Part shown: piece by piece, positions 6,195 to 15,021 of the stretch | Layout: every line of letters starts with the position of its first letter | How positions within the stretch are numbered: the stretch's first letter is position 1 | DNA from: a virus | Reading direction: 5' to 3' (one strand) | Virus record (IMG/VR): IMGVR_UViG_3300031857_000598 | Location: 1 to 36,704 of that record | DNA length: 36,704 bases | Made by a program: the position numbers and the translations under genes | Notes under the pieces: generated by a model | The model's input: only the letters and a program-made list of their open reading frames with translations | Told to the model about the DNA's origin: nothing | Databases searched by the model: none

Positions 6195-7544
6195 TTATTC
6201 TTTGTAAGCCTCTTCAATTGTCCGCAATCGTTTTTCGATACTCTGTACTATCGCATGTTCTTCTTGTAATGCTTTGGCTACTTTAAGCGCCACAAGAGAG
6301 TATTGCACTTGGTAAGTGTCCTCTTCTGTATTGTATGTAACCAAACCAGGAGATACTTCTAAAACTTCTTGCGCAATTAGTCCCATATGCAACGCACAAC
6401 TAGGGTTAATGAATGCATCAGACTTGAACCTATACTTTCTCCACCGCAATGCTAAAACATCATCAAGTTGTGGAGTTGCGTCCACTACGTCTTGTTTTAA
6501 CCTTATATCGGATATTGCTCCATACGAGTTGTCGTGATTAACAATATCCCCATCAGAGTATATGATACACCTTCCTGTTGTATTGTCACTACATGATAAA
6601 AATCGTTGAGTATTGTTATCGGGCGAAGCGCTTAAAAACTGAATTAATATTCCATTAGGCGTAGAGTTTCCGTTGTTATCCATTTGCACAATGTAGTTAC
6701 CGTTTCCGTTTACCTGAAGATAATGTGGTGCACTAACTGAAGTATTCCCTAAAACCCATTGACCTCCACCAGTAATACTTCCGACTGAACCACCATAGTT
6801 GTCGCTGACAAAATAGAATCTCCCTCCGCTTCCGTGCAACCATTCAATGGCTGAATAACTATCAGCAGCCGTCGTATCGTAAGATGCGCGTAGATCTACC
6901 ACGCAAGCGCCATTCCCGGCCGCGCAACGAATGCGGGCGCCAGTCCCATCAGCAGTCGATGAATTCGTTAGTTTCCACCAAACAAAATTCCCTCCTGTAG
7001 CCGTATTGGACTGCGTTGTATAAAAAGCCACAAAATCAGCAGCGGAAGAAGCTGCACCAGCAGAAATTGAACCCGCATCAGAAACGATCAATATTCCATT
7101 GTTGATGTCAATTGATGTGCTGGCATAAACAATTTTCTTTGCGCCAGCCGTACCGCCATTGACCTGCAAACCAGCACTTAAAATCAACACCGGCGTGCAT
7201 GTAATTCCGCTCGAACCACGGTCATCTAGCGCATCGGTATACACTTTGTAACAGTAGATATCCTTCAGCGCTGTTGCCGCCGCGCCCAAGTCAAATGAGT
7301 TGTCTGTTTTGACTGCCAGAGTCGATGCAAGCGAAGCTGTGATCGTTAGGTCATCGCTCGACGCATTGCCCAGCGTGACTGCTCCGTTGAACACCGCAGC
7401 GCCTGCGCAAGTCAGCGCGTTGATATTCAAGTCTTTGCTACCGTCGGTCATTCCGTTGATCAAATCGGTAAAGTTTTGGTTCACCTGCGTCGCATCAGCG
7501 GTCGTGGCGTTTGCAAAAGTGTAAGTTACTGTTGGCCCTGCCAT
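6195..7544 (-). CDS. Tail fibre/spike with C-terminal Peptidase_S74 intramolecular chaperone
   Basis: This is a 449-residue protein. The N-terminus (YTFANATTADATQVNQNF) is a common start for phage fibre proteins that attach to the virion. The middle is Gly/Ser/Thr/Asn-rich and likely beta-structured (GGGQWVLGNTSVSAPHYLQV). The last 105 or so residues have the S74 signature: SDIRLKQDV, LRWRKYRFK, HMGLIAQEV, and a C-terminal helix (ALQEEHAIVQSIEKRLR). S74 domains fold the trimeric fibre and then cleave themselves off at the Ser of the S-D-I-R-L-K motif. The base composition shifts from GC-richer at the 5' end to AT-richer toward the 3' end, consistent with exchange of receptor-binding parts. 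It is the probable receptor-binding protein. Confidence 0.9.
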   Translation of the reverse strand: MAGPTVTYTFANATTADATQVNQNFTDLINGMTDGSKDLNINALTCAGAAVFNGAVTLGNASSDDLTITASLASTLAVKTDNSFDLGAAATALKDIYCYKVYTDALDDRGSSGITCTPVLILSAGLQVNGGTAGAKKIVYASTSIDINNGILIVSDAGSISAGAASSAADFVAFYTTQSNTATGGNFVWWKLTNSSTADGTGARIRCAAGNGACVVDLRASYDTTAADSYSAIEWLHGSGGRFYFVSDNYGGSVGSITGGGQWVLGNTSVSAPHYLQVNGNGNYIVQMDNNGNSTPNGILIQFLSASPDNNTQRFLSCSDNTTGRCIIYSDGDIVNHDNSYGAISDIRLKQDVVDATPQLDDVLALRWRKYRFKSDAFINPSCALHMGLIAQEVLEVSPGLVTYNTEEDTYQVQYSLVALKVAKALQEEHAIVQSIEKRLRTIEEAYKE

Positions 7545-7555
7545 TGCTTTCTCCT

Positions 7556-9238
7556 CTACATTTTTTCTGGTTCCAGATTCAACTGGTACTTCTCGATCAC
7601 GCTGTCAAGACTGTCAAGCATTTCATTCGAGGCACCAATTTCTTCGCGATAATCTGCCGAACTTTTCATGAGTGCCGCGTGCGTAGCCATAAACGCCGTT
7701 GGCCCCTTTGCCGCTGCATCAAGCAATCGCTTAGCAAACTGAAAGCCTGGCTTTTCCATCGCCTGAGCAGCTTTATACGCCCCAACAGCAGCAAATGAAT
7801 CACCATAACGCTTGATAGCCTTCTGGGTGACTCCCATTGCCAGAGCGCCGGGAATACCGCCGCCCATTGCGCCCTGAATAATGCCCAGTTGTTCGCTCAA
7901 TCCGAGACTGCGATTCGACTGCAACCGGTCGGCCGCGCGTTCTCCAAAATCGAGAGCCGTTTTCGCTTTCCCGTACTCTTTTTTTGCCGCTTCGTACGCA
8001 CGAGAAACTGCGCCAGCTGACTGCGTTCCTGATTCCGTTGCTTTGCCAATCCCGAGAATGCCAATGCCCTGCGCCTTCGCTAAGCCTTGCTCAAGCGTTC
8101 CAGTTTTGGCGACAATATTTTCCATTTCTGTCTTCAAAATATCGTACACTTCTTGCTTATACCCTTCTGGCACCGACTCAGACTTGAAGTTTGTTTTCTT
8201 GCGCTGAATCATTTTGGCTTCGTTCGCTTGCTTCAACGAACCTATACCTTGAGTACGGTAGAAGTCTGCCAGTTCCTGCAAATTGTCCATTTCTTTGCGC
8301 ACCAAAGGCGAACCAATTGGGTTCTTTCTGTTCGGTTTTATTATTTCATTTTCGATTCTTTTCGCTATGTTTTCAGCGCTCACTTGAAAATTCTTGTCGA
8401 CCTGCGCATTGAAAGCAGTCTTTTGTTTGTCGGATATTTTGAACTTGCTCACTCGGTCTTTGACTGCTGTGACGAGATCATCAACCTTGCCGAGTATCGC
8501 ACCGATCTCTTTGCCCGACGCTTCCATCGCGCCCGCCGCACGGTCGGCCACCGTTCCAAACGCAACGCCCGGGGTGACAATCTTGTTCTCGACTAGCCAT
8601 TGACCAAGTTCAGCTTGCTGCGTTTGGCTCATCTTTCTTCGCTCTGGCGTCATCGCGCCTGTGGCAGATATCGCTTTTTGCTGCGAAAACTGGCGAAGTG
8701 CTCGAGGGTCGGTGCGTTTGATAAGTGAGCTCGCTCCTTCGCCAAGCAGCTGCCCGCCTGCACCAAGTCCCGCGCCCATCGCTGCTTTCGCAGCGGTTTC
8801 CCCGCTGAGCAGGTCACCTTCGGACATCCCAATCCCCTGCGCGGCACCGGCCAGAGCTTGCCCAGCAACGCGTCGCCCCATGGTTGACGTTGCCGCCTTG
8901 ATCGCAGTCTTCAGCCCCAGCCGTCCCGCACCAGCAACGATACCGCCAGGCCCGATTAGCGATGAGCCCAGCTCAACCGCAGTCGAAAGCTTCGGATATT
9001 CTTGTCTGCCTTCTTCATACCGCGCGCGAACCTTTTCGATTTCGTCTTTGTATTCGGTTCCCCTTTTCCACGATAAGAATTTTGCCTCAGCTTCGTCCGC
9101 AAAACCGAACGAAATTCCTTGGGCAGCGGCTCGCGCAGTTGCCTCGCCCGCTCCGATTCGTTCGGCAGGAGCATAGGCATTGAGAAGCTCACGCAAGTCA
9201 TCAGATATTTCTTCTGTTGCAGGAGTCATATCAGCCAT
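7556..9238 (-). CDS. Internal virion (ejection) protein, large, Gly/Ala-rich
   Basis: This 560-residue protein shares the N-terminal motif EATARAAAQGISFGFADEAEA seen in internal or DNA-ejection proteins of podo-like phages (as recognised by eye). Several Gly/Ala-rich hydrophobic stretches follow (SSLIGPGGIVAGAGRLG, GQALAGAAQGIGM, GAGLGAGGQLLGEGA), then long charged helices (NIAKRIENEIIKP) and further Gly-rich segments near the C-terminus. Such segments suit membrane insertion during genome delivery. Its start overlaps the previous stop (TAATG), tying it to the three candidate internal proteins before it. No enzymatic motif such as a lytic transglycosylase is evident. The virion role is inferred from composition and position between nozzle and fibre genes. 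Confidence 0.75.
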   Translation of the reverse strand: MADMTPATEEISDDLRELLNAYAPAERIGAGEATARAAAQGISFGFADEAEAKFLSWKRGTEYKDEIEKVRARYEEGRQEYPKLSTAVELGSSLIGPGGIVAGAGRLGLKTAIKAATSTMGRRVAGQALAGAAQGIGMSEGDLLSGETAAKAAMGAGLGAGGQLLGEGASSLIKRTDPRALRQFSQQKAISATGAMTPERRKMSQTQQAELGQWLVENKIVTPGVAFGTVADRAAGAMEASGKEIGAILGKVDDLVTAVKDRVSKFKISDKQKTAFNAQVDKNFQVSAENIAKRIENEIIKPNRKNPIGSPLVRKEMDNLQELADFYRTQGIGSLKQANEAKMIQRKKTNFKSESVPEGYKQEVYDILKTEMENIVAKTGTLEQGLAKAQGIGILGIGKATESGTQSAGAVSRAYEAAKKEYGKAKTALDFGERAADRLQSNRSLGLSEQLGIIQGAMGGGIPGALAMGVTQKAIKRYGDSFAAVGAYKAAQAMEKPGFQFAKRLLDAAAKGPTAFMATHAALMKSSADYREEIGASNEMLDSLDSVIEKYQLNLEPEKM

Positions 9239-10677
9239 TATTGCCTCCCATACTTGCGTTCAATCGCGTCAATTGCTCGTTTCGCCCGGTTGCGCATCTC
9301 TTCTGGTTTCCTCGTGTCATTATAGAGTATCTGAGCTTCGCGGTACGCTTTGGCCAGGTCGGCTGGCATTTTTGTGGGTGCGGGTTGACTTGCTGGGTTT
9401 GCTACCCCAAACGCAGGAGCGGTCTGCGCAGGCCCGCCAAGCGCAGGAGCTGTTTGGACTGGCGCCTGATTCTGTTGAGCAGGTGGAGGCGAAGCGGTGA
9501 CCTGAGTGTTGGGTGCACCGTTCTGCGATACCGCTCCGCCGGCTTCAGAATAGCGCTGGTTCGCCGGTTTGTACATCGGGTTGAGATACGGAGCATACAT
9601 GCCGTCGACCTGCGCTTGCAGGCTCTCAGCAGCGTTAGTTGAAGAGTCAATCAACCCAGAAACTAGCTCCTCGAATTTCCCAATTTCGCGACCGAACTGC
9701 GCTGGCCCGCCGCCGAAAACATTGCCCCAGCCGTATTCGATCAGACCGCCGAACACTTTGCGCTCTTCCGTTCCAACCGCGTCCGACGAAACGCGAGAGT
9801 TCAAGTTCTTCAGCATCATTTGAGCAGCGGCGTACTTCTTTCCAATGTCATTTGCAGGTATTTTCACGAAGTTTTCAAAATCGTTTTTAAGCATCTCATT
9901 GATGTAACTGAGAGTTGACGTTCTTCCGACCAGTGATTCAGCTTGCTTCTTCACGATATCAGGAACGTCAATGAATCTTTCGCTTTCAATTCCTTGCCGC
10001 ACTTTCAGCGCATCTTTTGCGGTATTTTGAGCTAGTTTGATGCGTTCTGATTCGCGTTTAGATGCGTCTTTATCCGCACCGAGTCGCGTCTTCCATTCGC
10101 GATCCAAACGCCGTTGTTCTGCTTCCCAGTCTTGTCGAGCGAGCAATTGATTTTCTTTTCGCTCGCCTTCCTGCGCCGCTCGTTCGGTCATCGCTCCCTG
10201 GCGGTACGATTCCAGATCCGCTTTTGCGATTTCTTCAGACACAAATTTTGGCTGAACATATACCTGCGCTGTTGGCTCATATGCTCCAGTTTGAGCGTTG
10301 CGAGAGACCAGCGTAAACGCCCGCGCCCCTTCAGGAAGGTTTGCCTTGCGTACCGGTTTCCCGGTTTCATCTGGCTCAACCACGTAAGGCACGTTTCCGA
10401 CAATCGCCTTGCCCGACGACGCCAGTTGCCAAGCGGCTTCCTCCGTGAGGTTCCCTTGAGCAATCTGCTGAGCCGTCTCTTCTTCGCGCTGCAATGTTTT
10501 GAGCGCATATTCGTTCTGCATTTGCCGCTGTTTGAGGTCCTTTGCTTGTTGGACGTTGGAGTATATGCCGGTCACCTTGCTCGCAACGTCAAGCCCCTTC
10601 AACAGCAGGTCAAGTGGATTAGTTTTTTCTTGCTCTTCCGGAGCGGTTCTCCGAAAAGGCATATTGATTGCTGCCAT
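9238..10677 (-). CDS. Internal virion protein, coiled coil with Pro/Gln-rich linker
   Basis: A 479-residue protein. Residues 20-80 and 165-225 are long charged helices (QQAKDLKQRQMQNEYALKTL, RQDWEAEQRRLDREWKTRL). Between them is a compact region with PEGARAFTLVSRNAQTG. A Gly-rich core (GWGNVFGGGPAQFGREIG) precedes a low-complexity Pro/Gln/Ala linker (PPPAQQNQAPVQTAPALGG, with a repeated QTAPA), and a final helix carries DLAKAYREAQILYNDTRKPEE. TAATG overlaps on both sides show tight translational coupling. It resembles the structural or ejection proteins encoded between the nozzle and fibre of podoviruses. I cannot name a closer family. Confidence 0.7.
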   Translation of the reverse strand: MAAINMPFRRTAPEEQEKTNPLDLLLKGLDVASKVTGIYSNVQQAKDLKQRQMQNEYALKTLQREEETAQQIAQGNLTEEAAWQLASSGKAIVGNVPYVVEPDETGKPVRKANLPEGARAFTLVSRNAQTGAYEPTAQVYVQPKFVSEEIAKADLESYRQGAMTERAAQEGERKENQLLARQDWEAEQRRLDREWKTRLGADKDASKRESERIKLAQNTAKDALKVRQGIESERFIDVPDIVKKQAESLVGRTSTLSYINEMLKNDFENFVKIPANDIGKKYAAAQMMLKNLNSRVSSDAVGTEERKVFGGLIEYGWGNVFGGGPAQFGREIGKFEELVSGLIDSSTNAAESLQAQVDGMYAPYLNPMYKPANQRYSEAGGAVSQNGAPNTQVTASPPPAQQNQAPVQTAPALGGPAQTAPAFGVANPASQPAPTKMPADLAKAYREAQILYNDTRKPEEMRNRAKRAIDAIERKYGRQ

Positions 10678-11120
10678 TATGCATACCTCTCTTTTTGACG
10701 TTCATATTCCAACGCCTGCTTGATTATTGGACTGTATTGCTGCTGAATATTCTTCGGCATTCCTTGCAGCGCCTGATCGGCTTGAGCAAGCGATTGCACC
10801 GCCGACTCACGGCGTTGCTGCATGCGCCGAAAAAGCGCACTGTCGTCGCCCTGGCCACTAACTGGTGCTGGTTCTCTCATTTGCTTGTACTCAGCTTGAT
10901 TCCCGGGATTCACCACGTTGCCAAGCAAAGAACCAAGCCCCGCGCCAGCGCCCGCTGCGCCCAGTATCGCAGGCATTGCCGCAAGCGAAGCTCCGCCCGT
11001 CGGAATAGCCAGTGCACCGGCGCCAATTGCGCCAAGAACGCCAAACAGCGAACCGCTGCCAGAATCCGCAGCTTTTGTTTGCTGCGGTCGTCGACCGGGA
11101 ATAGATATCTGTTTTCCCAT
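10677..11120 (-). CDS. Small internal virion protein, Gly/Ala-rich hydrophobic core
   Basis: A 147-residue protein. Residues 24-70 are almost wholly Gly, Ala, Leu and Ile (FGVLGAIGAGALAIPTG, AAMPAILGAAGAGAGLG) and could insert into a membrane. The C-terminal half is a Gln/Arg-rich helix (SALFRRMQQRRESAVQS). A short hydrophobic ejection protein followed by larger ones is the usual order in podovirus genomes. The stop overlaps the next start (TAATG). The role is inferred from composition and neighbours. Confidence 0.7.
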   Translation of the reverse strand: MGKQISIPGRRPQQTKAADSGSGSLFGVLGAIGAGALAIPTGGASLAAMPAILGAAGAGAGLGSLLGNVVNPGNQAEYKQMREPAPVSGQGDDSALFRRMQQRRESAVQSLAQADQALQGMPKNIQQQYSPIIKQALEYERQKERYA

Positions 11121-11129
11121 TTCGTCCTC

Positions 11130-12083
11130 CTATCGATCCGAATAGCCGTACTTGCCTGCCGACGAATAGGCCGGTTTGCTCGGCGTATACCGTGACGTTG
11201 AAGCAGGCGCTGGTGTCGGCGCGGGCGTGTACTTTCCGGTGCGAAGATATCCGATATCTGCACCTTCAAGTCGTGCCATTTCTTGCGATAGCCTGGTGTT
11301 GTATTCTTGCGCCGACTTATCAAGTTCGTACTGCTTAAGCAGCAACTTGTATTCGTCCGCAGCTTGAGACTTGTTCCACGCCTGGACGCTTTTCTTAAAC
11401 TTCATTTCTGTGTTGAATTGATCACGTTGCAATTCTCTCGCCTTGAAGTTCTGTTGCTCTTCAAAATTGCGCTGTATCTCAGCTTGCGTTCCCTGGAAAC
11501 GCTGTGCCTTTTCGTTTTCACCAGCTGCAAAAGCTCGCTGCTTTTCCGCTTCGAGACGGTTGTATTCTTGCTCCATGCCCATCAACTTTTCTTGATGTTG
11601 GCGTTGAGTTAGATTTTCGCCTGAGGTAAACTCGCGCCCCTTCTGCGCCTCGGCTGTTGCAAATGCTCGGCCAAGTGCCGACTCTCCCGACTCAAATTTT
11701 CGCTGAGTTAGATTTTCGCCTGAGGTAAACTCGCGCCCCTTCTGCGCCTCGGCTGTTGCAAATGCTCGGCCAAGTGCCGACTCTCCCGACTCAAATTTTC
11801 GCTGAATATCGGCTTGACCGGCTTGCCACTCGCGCCCTTCTTTCACTTCTTGCTGCTGACGGTTGAACTCCGCTTCCTGGGCACCAATGCCTTCAAGTTC
11901 CTGGCCCAGTTGCTCTTGAGTTTTTTCTGCTACCAGCTGCTCTTGTTTGATAGCTGCGCCACTCTGAAGCGCGCCCATCTGCGCGAATCGACGTTTGAGC
12001 GCATCAGTCGATTGTTGCTGGGACTCGGTCGCTTTTTGCTGCGCTCGCTTTTTCGCTAGCTCGAATACTGATGTCGCTGCCAT
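11130..12083 (-). CDS. Long coiled-coil virion protein with tandem 33-residue repeat
   Basis: A 317-residue protein, nearly all predicted helix and very rich in Gln, Glu, Lys and Arg. Residues 94-159 are two perfect copies of a 33-residue unit starting RKFESGESALGRAF and ending TSGENLTQ. Degenerate relatives follow (RLEAEKQRAFAAGENEKAQRF, EIQRNFEEQQNFKAREL). The last 45 or so residues are Pro/Ala/Thr/Ser/Tyr-rich (YTPAPTPAPASTSRYTP) and probably flexible. It lies directly after the nozzle gene (TAATG overlap) and before the hydrophobic internal proteins. That position suits a virion component whose helix length may matter. No family is recognised. Confidence 0.7.
   Translation of the reverse strand: MAATSVFELAKKRAQQKATESQQQSTDALKRRFAQMGALQSGAAIKQEQLVAEKTQEQLGQELEGIGAQEAEFNRQQQEVKEGREWQAGQADIQRKFESGESALGRAFATAEAQKGREFTSGENLTQRKFESGESALGRAFATAEAQKGREFTSGENLTQRQHQEKLMGMEQEYNRLEAEKQRAFAAGENEKAQRFQGTQAEIQRNFEEQQNFKARELQRDQFNTEMKFKKSVQAWNKSQAADEYKLLLKQYELDKSAQEYNTRLSQEMARLEGADIGYLRTGKYTPAPTPAPASTSRYTPSKPAYSSAGKYGYSDR
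11605..11805. repeat. Perfect 99-bp tandem duplication inside the coiled-coil virion gene
   Basis: Bases 11605-11706 match 11704-11805 without a mismatch, a period of 99 bp (33 codons, in frame). The absence of silent differences implies a very recent duplication or ongoing homogenisation. Confidence 0.95.
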
Positions 12084-13984
12084 TACCTCTCTCCTCGCAC
12101 GTTATAGTTGAACGCGATATTGTGCACCTTGAAATACTGATTGACCTTATTCTGATTGGAAAAGTAGAACTGGATTCTGTTGCCAACAGCGCCCGCGATT
12201 GTCACTCGTCGGTCTTCTCGCGACTTGCCGCCTCCCCAAAGCGATGTTCCCCATATTCCAGTGCCCCACAGAGTGCCGCCAGGGGTCAGCGCAAGCTGAA
12301 CTGTTGTCGCTCCGCCGACGGCCGAGTCGGTGCGGTAGCCAACGTCCATAAACCAGTCACCCGGAAGATCAACAAGCGTTGACACGCTCCGAAAATCTTT
12401 TGTGAACTCCCAGTCTTTCTGAAAACCGCCGAATTCTTTAGTATAAAAATAGGAGTTAATTGCTGCGCCATTATCAGCATATGTTCCGTTGTAAAGCTTG
12501 TGCACGTACCCCGTCGCGTCCGATGCGCCGAAAAGCAAAAAACCTTGGTACACTGCAAACTGCGACGCATACATGCCAGACCACGGTATCCAACCTGGCT
12601 TTTTGTCCGACACGATATTCTCGATCGAAAAATCAAACACGTACATCTTGTTGTTGTTAGTTGCTGTATCCCCGTATGGAACAGTGAAGTACGCTTTGTT
12701 TTTGTAGACGATTCCGCTGATATTTTTGAGCGTCGTTCCTTCTTTAACCGAAAACATCTCGCTTTCAATAACCTGTGATTCTAGCTCTGAGCCGACAATT
12801 CCAACAGTCGATAGTGCCACGCTTGATGAAGCCTCTACACCACTGATCATTCCAAAGCCGCAAAATTTTCCGTTCTGCACTGCTGGAAACATCACCGAGT
12901 TGTTTACTGAAATGATTCCATATGGCGAAAGCGTTCCGTATGAACTTTTTGACTTGACTCGCTGCCATTCGGTTGGATCTGTTGACGGCATATACACAAG
13001 CCAAATCGAGTTTTCGCAGGCGACAACGAGCGTGTTGTTGAACACTGCTAACCCGACCACCGTATCGCCCGCGTCATCGCCGAAAAAGATGAAATTTGTG
13101 CTCTTGAATACATGTGGTTCACCGAGTTCTGAATACCATACCCAAGCGGGATTGGCCGTGTCGTTGACGAACAAACGATCCTGGTGGCAAACAGCTGCGT
13201 TCCAGTTGGGCGGTACTCCTTGGTCACTCGGAGCCGCAACGCCAAGAGCGGAATCGGCCACCGAGTCGGTAAAAGTCGTGGTCGTGTTGTCGCCAATAGT
13301 GCCGACTCTTTTGTATGCCGTGCCGCCAGATTCTGTACGATAAATGTACCGAGCATTGACGCCAAAACTCACGGGAGCGAGAGGAAGACTGGTTAGGCCA
13401 ATCGTGGCACTTGCCGCGGTCAACGTTGCGGTTGCGGTGTTTGTGTCGCTTTCGACGCTGTAAGAGTTGACGTACGTGATTTTGTACCTGTAGCCGCCGG
13501 TGAGTGGCCCGGTCGCCGCGCTGGCGGCTGTTGGCCCAGAGTTGGGCGCAGGTACTCCGTGCCGAGTCCACGCGCTGCCATTGTATTTATAAGGCGTATT
13601 ACCGTTGGAAAAAAACGCCTGGTTGGCGTAGTTCACGCCAGCCACACGCACGCCCGCAGTCCACAAAGACTGAGCGGACGGTATCGTGACGAACGTTGTC
13701 GTGCCCAGCGCAAAGGCGTGGCCACCAGCGAACGCCACAAGCGTTTCTGAGCGGTCGTTTCCTCGACGGGTATACAAACCGTCGACCGTGAACGTCCCCA
13801 CGGATATCGTGTTGTAACGTGAAAACCCTTGTCGCGTTGCTATGGCTCCGTCGGTGATTTCGATGTTGAGACAATCGGCACTCTCGTTATCAAGCAAGTT
13901 GGGCGGACTAATTTTTGTGTTCAAACCGCCGTCGAAAATGATTCGAGAATTGCCTGGATACCTAATGCCGTGTCGTGTCGCCAT
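12083..13984 (-). CDS. Tail nozzle/hub protein (beta-propeller-like, packaged-DNA stabilisation type)
   Basis: A 633-residue protein. ATG 13984 is preferred (TAATG overlap with the adaptor gene, GGAG upstream); the frame extends three codons further. Early residues (RIIFDGGLNTKISPPNLLDNE) and repeated blade-like segments (WNAAVCHQDRLFVNDTANP, VGLAVFNNTLVVACENSIW, WSGMYASQFAVYQGFLLFG) suggest the beta-propeller nozzle that closes the portal channel in P22/T7-like tails (gp10/gp12 role). The C-terminus has a WG-xxx-WG-xxx-WG run (LWGTGIWGTSLWGG). Position after the adaptor and before the internal proteins supports this. The family is inferred from size, repeats and gene order. Confidence 0.75.
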   Translation of the reverse strand: MATRHGIRYPGNSRIIFDGGLNTKISPPNLLDNESADCLNIEITDGAIATRQGFSRYNTISVGTFTVDGLYTRRGNDRSETLVAFAGGHAFALGTTTFVTIPSAQSLWTAGVRVAGVNYANQAFFSNGNTPYKYNGSAWTRHGVPAPNSGPTAASAATGPLTGGYRYKITYVNSYSVESDTNTATATLTAASATIGLTSLPLAPVSFGVNARYIYRTESGGTAYKRVGTIGDNTTTTFTDSVADSALGVAAPSDQGVPPNWNAAVCHQDRLFVNDTANPAWVWYSELGEPHVFKSTNFIFFGDDAGDTVVGLAVFNNTLVVACENSIWLVYMPSTDPTEWQRVKSKSSYGTLSPYGIISVNNSVMFPAVQNGKFCGFGMISGVEASSSVALSTVGIVGSELESQVIESEMFSVKEGTTLKNISGIVYKNKAYFTVPYGDTATNNNKMYVFDFSIENIVSDKKPGWIPWSGMYASQFAVYQGFLLFGASDATGYVHKLYNGTYADNGAAINSYFYTKEFGGFQKDWEFTKDFRSVSTLVDLPGDWFMDVGYRTDSAVGGATTVQLALTPGGTLWGTGIWGTSLWGGGKSREDRRVTIAGAVGNRIQFYFSNQNKVNQYFKVHNIAFNYNVRGER

Positions 13985-14631
13985 TACACCCACTCCGTGC
14001 TAGCGCGAATCATTGTCGATTCGTCTTTGACTTGTGCGCAGGTATCGCCGCGCTTGCGCATTCGCTTCTTTGCCAGTGCTTCGACTATGTGCTTCTGCCA
14101 ACGAGCGTCATAATACATTGCGCGGTCGAAATTGTTCTCCTTTTGAGCCAGTTGACCACTGACAAAATCAACCACCGCTTTGTCGAACTCCGAGCATATT
14201 TCAAACGTCGACGTGATGACCAGATCCTGCGGTTTCATAAAACAGAATACGGTCAACGTCGATGCGGTGTCTGGAATAGGGCGCAGAAAAATAGAGTCTT
14301 GCCATTGATAGTAGAATTGTGGCTCACCTTTTGCTGTTGTGTTTGAGTCGAAACAAGTGACTTGGTCGTCACCATCAAAATCTATTCTGACCAGTTTCTT
14401 GCCGGCGAACTCCACTCGTTTGACCGAATAGTATCGCGATGGAAGTGCATATTCCTGCGTTCCATCTACGGTCGTCGTAACCTGCGTTCTTTCGATCAGG
14501 TAGCACTTTGTTGCAAGTTCCGTGTGCGCATCGAATATGTGGTCGAGTATTTCCGTATCACTAAAAAAATTGTCGCCGACAATGTTGTTGACCTTGCGTA
14601 TTCTGTCTATCAGTTGCGTTGGTGTCGTCAT
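13984..14631 (-). CDS. Head-tail adaptor protein (gp11/gp4-like)
   Basis: A 215-residue protein that begins MTTPTQLIDRIRKVNNIVG with helical character. Then come TVDGTQEYALPSRYYSVKRVEF, the typical strand-Pro-loop segment of phage adaptor proteins, and SIFLRPIPDTASTLTVFCFM. A C-terminal helical region (FVSGQLAQKENNFDRAMYY) ends the protein. Adaptors form the ring below the portal onto which the nozzle docks. ATGA overlap upstream and TAATG overlap downstream place it in a tight structural operon directly before the nozzle gene, as in podoviruses. Confidence 0.8.
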   Translation of the reverse strand: MTTPTQLIDRIRKVNNIVGDNFFSDTEILDHIFDAHTELATKCYLIERTQVTTTVDGTQEYALPSRYYSVKRVEFAGKKLVRIDFDGDDQVTCFDSNTTAKGEPQFYYQWQDSIFLRPIPDTASTLTVFCFMKPQDLVITSTFEICSEFDKAVVDFVSGQLAQKENNFDRAMYYDARWQKHIVEALAKKRMRKRGDTCAQVKDESTMIRASTEWV

Positions 14632-15014
14632 GTGCTACCCCACGAAATAGCTGAAGCCGTAGAAGTAGCCCACCCACTACTCCCAGTGGTTCCGCTTGTA
14701 TAAGTTGGACTGTATCTCTGTTCGAGGTCGATAACTTCAGGCGGGTAGACATGGTACCAACCAGCTGAGTCTTGAATGTACTCGTGCACTGGTTCAGAAA
14801 TGGGGGTAATCGTGTTGACGATTCCCTTCGCTGCATTTTTTGACACAGTATCATCAAACGTCACAGAGTTTTCTAGCCCTTTGAGCACCGCAATTGGAAA
14901 ATCAAATGACGTGCCCCAGTTATCCACGCCCCAAACCATGACTCCCCATCTCGAGGAGCCTTCGGGCCCGAACACGCTTATCGAGTTGACGATGGTTTTT
15001 GAATAGGCAGTCAT
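14628..15014 (-). CDS. Small structural protein with WG repeat
   Basis: A 128-residue protein. Near its N-terminus it carries WGVMVWGVDNWGTS, three Trp-Gly pairs at five-residue spacing, the same spacing as at the C-terminus of the nozzle protein. The rest is probably beta-structured (AKGIVNTITPISEPVHEYI) and ends in a Ser/Thr/Gly-rich tail. It is coupled by ATGA to the adaptor gene. A minor virion component is likely. The function is unknown. Confidence 0.65.
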   Translation of the reverse strand: MTAYSKTIVNSISVFGPEGSSRWGVMVWGVDNWGTSFDFPIAVLKGLENSVTFDDTVSKNAAKGIVNTITPISEPVHEYIQDSAGWYHVYPPEVIDLEQRYSPTYTSGTTGSSGWATSTASAISWGST

Positions 15015-15021
15015 CGCAACC

